A stretch of 64,000 nucleotides of DNA from Notoacmeibacter marinus (GTDB taxonomy: Bacteria > Pseudomonadota > Alphaproteobacteria > Rhizobiales > Rhizobiaceae). Shown piece after piece: positions 63,017 to 64,000 of this stretch; the stretch's first letter is position 1, and each line of letters opens with the position of its first letter. A program made the position numbers and the translations under genes. The notes beneath the pieces were generated by a model that was not told the DNA's origin, made no database searches, and saw only the letters and a program-made list of their open reading frames with translations. The DNA lies in assembly GCF_002238045.1 (NCBI RefSeq), contig NZ_NBYO01000003.1:62001-126000 (forward strand), given 5' to 3'.

Positions 63017-64000
63017 CTATTCCACGGTGACGCTTTTTGCCAGATTTCGAGGCTGATCGACATCTGTGCCCATAAAAACGGCCGTGTGATAGGCCAGGAG
63101 CTGGATCGGCAGAGCGTAGATGATCGGCGCGATGAAGTTCGGCACATCCGGCATGACGATCGTCTTGAGCGTATCGACGCTGGAAGCAGCCGCGCCCCTG
63201 ACATCGGTTATCAGAATAATCTTTCCACCTCGCGCCGCGACCTCCTGCATGTTCGAGACCGTCTTTTCGTATACTGCATCGAACGGCGCGATCACGATCA
63301 CCGGCAGATCCTCGTCGATCAGGGCGATGGGACCGTGTTTGAGTTCGCCGGCGGCATAGCCTTCCGCGTGGATATAGCTGATTTCCTTCAGCTTGAGGGC
63401 GCCCTCCATCGCCAAGGGAAAGGCAGTATCGCGACCGAGATAAAGGACGTCCGAAGCATGGGCGAGATCGCGAGACAGGCCGACGATCTCCTGCTCGACC
63501 TTCAGCGCCTCGGTCATCAGACGCGGCAGCTCCATCAGATCGTGGACCATTTCGGCGATGGCCTCATCCGACAGGGTGGCCCGGGCCTTTGCGGCATGAA
63601 CGGTCAGTGAGGCGAGCGACGCCAGCTGACAGGTGAAGGCCTTCGTCGAAGCTACGCCGATTTCCGGGCCTGCGAGAATAGGAAAGATCGTGTCGGCCTC
63701 GCGGGCGATGGTCGACTCGCGAACATTGACAACCGCGCCGATCGTCAGCCCCTCGCCCTTGCAGTAACGGAGCGACGCCAGCGTGTCGGCTGTTTCGCCG
63801 GACTGCGAAATGAAGAGCGCGGCGTCGCCCTTGTCGAGCGGCATCTCCCGATAGCGAAACTCCGAAGCAATATCGATATCGACCGGCAGGCGCGCATAGC
63901 GCTCGAACCAGTATTTCCCGATCAATCCCGCGTAATAGGCGGTGCCGCAGGCGCTGATGGACAGGCGGCTTATCGAAGCGAAATCGATGGCCGAGTCGAT
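63017..64000 (-). CDS. glmS: Glutamine--fructose-6-phosphate aminotransferase, C-terminal part (5' end beyond the window)
   Basis: The visible 327 codons cover the two SIS isomerase domains: SISACGTAYYAGLIGKYWFE at the right edge, SQSGETADTLASLRYCKG, GIGVASTKAFT-like PEIGVASTKAFTCQLASLA, LGRDTAFPLAMEGALKLKEISYIHAEGYAAGELKHGP, and the C-terminal end NLAKSVTVE with catalytic Lys. It makes glucosamine-6-phosphate for cell wall synthesis. The N-terminal glutaminase domain lies beyond position 64000. Confidence 0.97.
   Translation of the reverse strand: MDSAIDFASISRLSISACGTAYYAGLIGKYWFERYARLPVDIDIASEFRYREMPLDKGDAALFISQSGETADTLASLRYCKGEGLTIGAVVNVRESTIAREADTIFPILAGPEIGVASTKAFTCQLASLASLTVHAAKARATLSDEAIAEMVHDLMELPRLMTEALKVEQEIVGLSRDLAHASDVLYLGRDTAFPLAMEGALKLKEISYIHAEGYAAGELKHGPIALIDEDLPVIVIAPFDAVYEKTVSNMQEVAARGGKIILITDVRGAAASSVDTLKTIVMPDVPNFIAPIIYALPIQLLAYHTAVFMGTDVDQPRNLAKSVTVE

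Noticed and set aside
1-64000. CRISPR array or long tandem repeats
   Set aside because: No regularly spaced direct repeats were seen anywhere.

Overview
The window is a 64 kb chromosomal segment of an alphaproteobacterium, most likely of the order Hyphomicrobiales (Rhizobiales). The grounds are gene order and family types rather than a database search: a pdhA-pdhB-pdhC-lpdA operon with a lipoyl domain on E1 beta, a fused ispDF gene, the dusB(nifR3)-ntrB-ntrC-ntrY-ntrX-trkA-hfq-hflX block, an IalB-type protein, and a Ti-plasmid-type TraA relaxase with its oriT. The family or genus cannot be read from the sequence.

Layout. 1-7.1 kb: pyruvate dehydrogenase operon with a GDSL/SGNH hydrolase inside it, a small stress membrane protein, a terminator, lipA and a coq10-like gene. 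7.1-8.8 kb (minus): cinA and ispDF. 8.9-19.4 kb: nitrogen two-component block, potassium uptake regulator, hfq and hflX. 19.5-29.6 kb: mazG, DUF423, an M20 amidohydrolase, then a minus-strand housekeeping run rlpA-dac-tmk-holB-metG-tatD-MBL hydrolase. At 29.7 kb is tRNA-Ser(UGA).

29.8-36.5 kb is an integrated mobilizable element: a large serine recombinase whose reading frame runs antisense through the tRNA, a HigBA toxin-antitoxin pair, an AlpA-like regulator, a TraA relaxase/helicase, an oriT with a nick-region-like sequence, and traC and traD. No coupling protein or type IV secretion genes are present. No right attachment site was found by eye. A decayed Tn3-family transposase fragment at 44.45-44.56 kb marks another mobile scar beyond the cargo.

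36.8-44.2 kb is the most interesting region: eight tightly packed minus-strand genes that I read as a RiPP (ribosomally made, modified peptide) operon of unusual composition. In transcription order it encodes a 55-residue precursor-like peptide ending in an Arg- and Gly-Pro-rich tail; two paralogous JmjC/cupin oxygenases of about 390 residues that resemble the arginine hydroxylase YcfD in layout; a smaller cupin_8/JmjC oxygenase; a prolyl-4-hydroxylase-type 2OG-Fe(II) oxygenase; an ABC exporter without a peptidase domain; an arginase-fold enzyme with all metal ligands and a possible winged-helix/PqqD-like N-terminus; and a GNAT N-acyltransferase with a NodA-like C-terminal pattern. The logic suggested is Arg hydroxylation and Arg-to-ornithine conversion, side-chain acylation of ornithine, and export. 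The individual enzyme types are known; this combination and this precursor I do not recognise. The product is inference.

44.8-64 kb returns to chromosome: putA with a divergent Lrp-family regulator, a quinone oxidoreductase, a UbiH-like monooxygenase, an AEC transporter, hspQ, an IalB-like protein, a YejA-like peptide-binding protein without permeases, a FrnE-like DsbA protein, mfd, sdhE, recG, a DUF502 membrane protein and the 3' part of glmS, which runs off the right edge.
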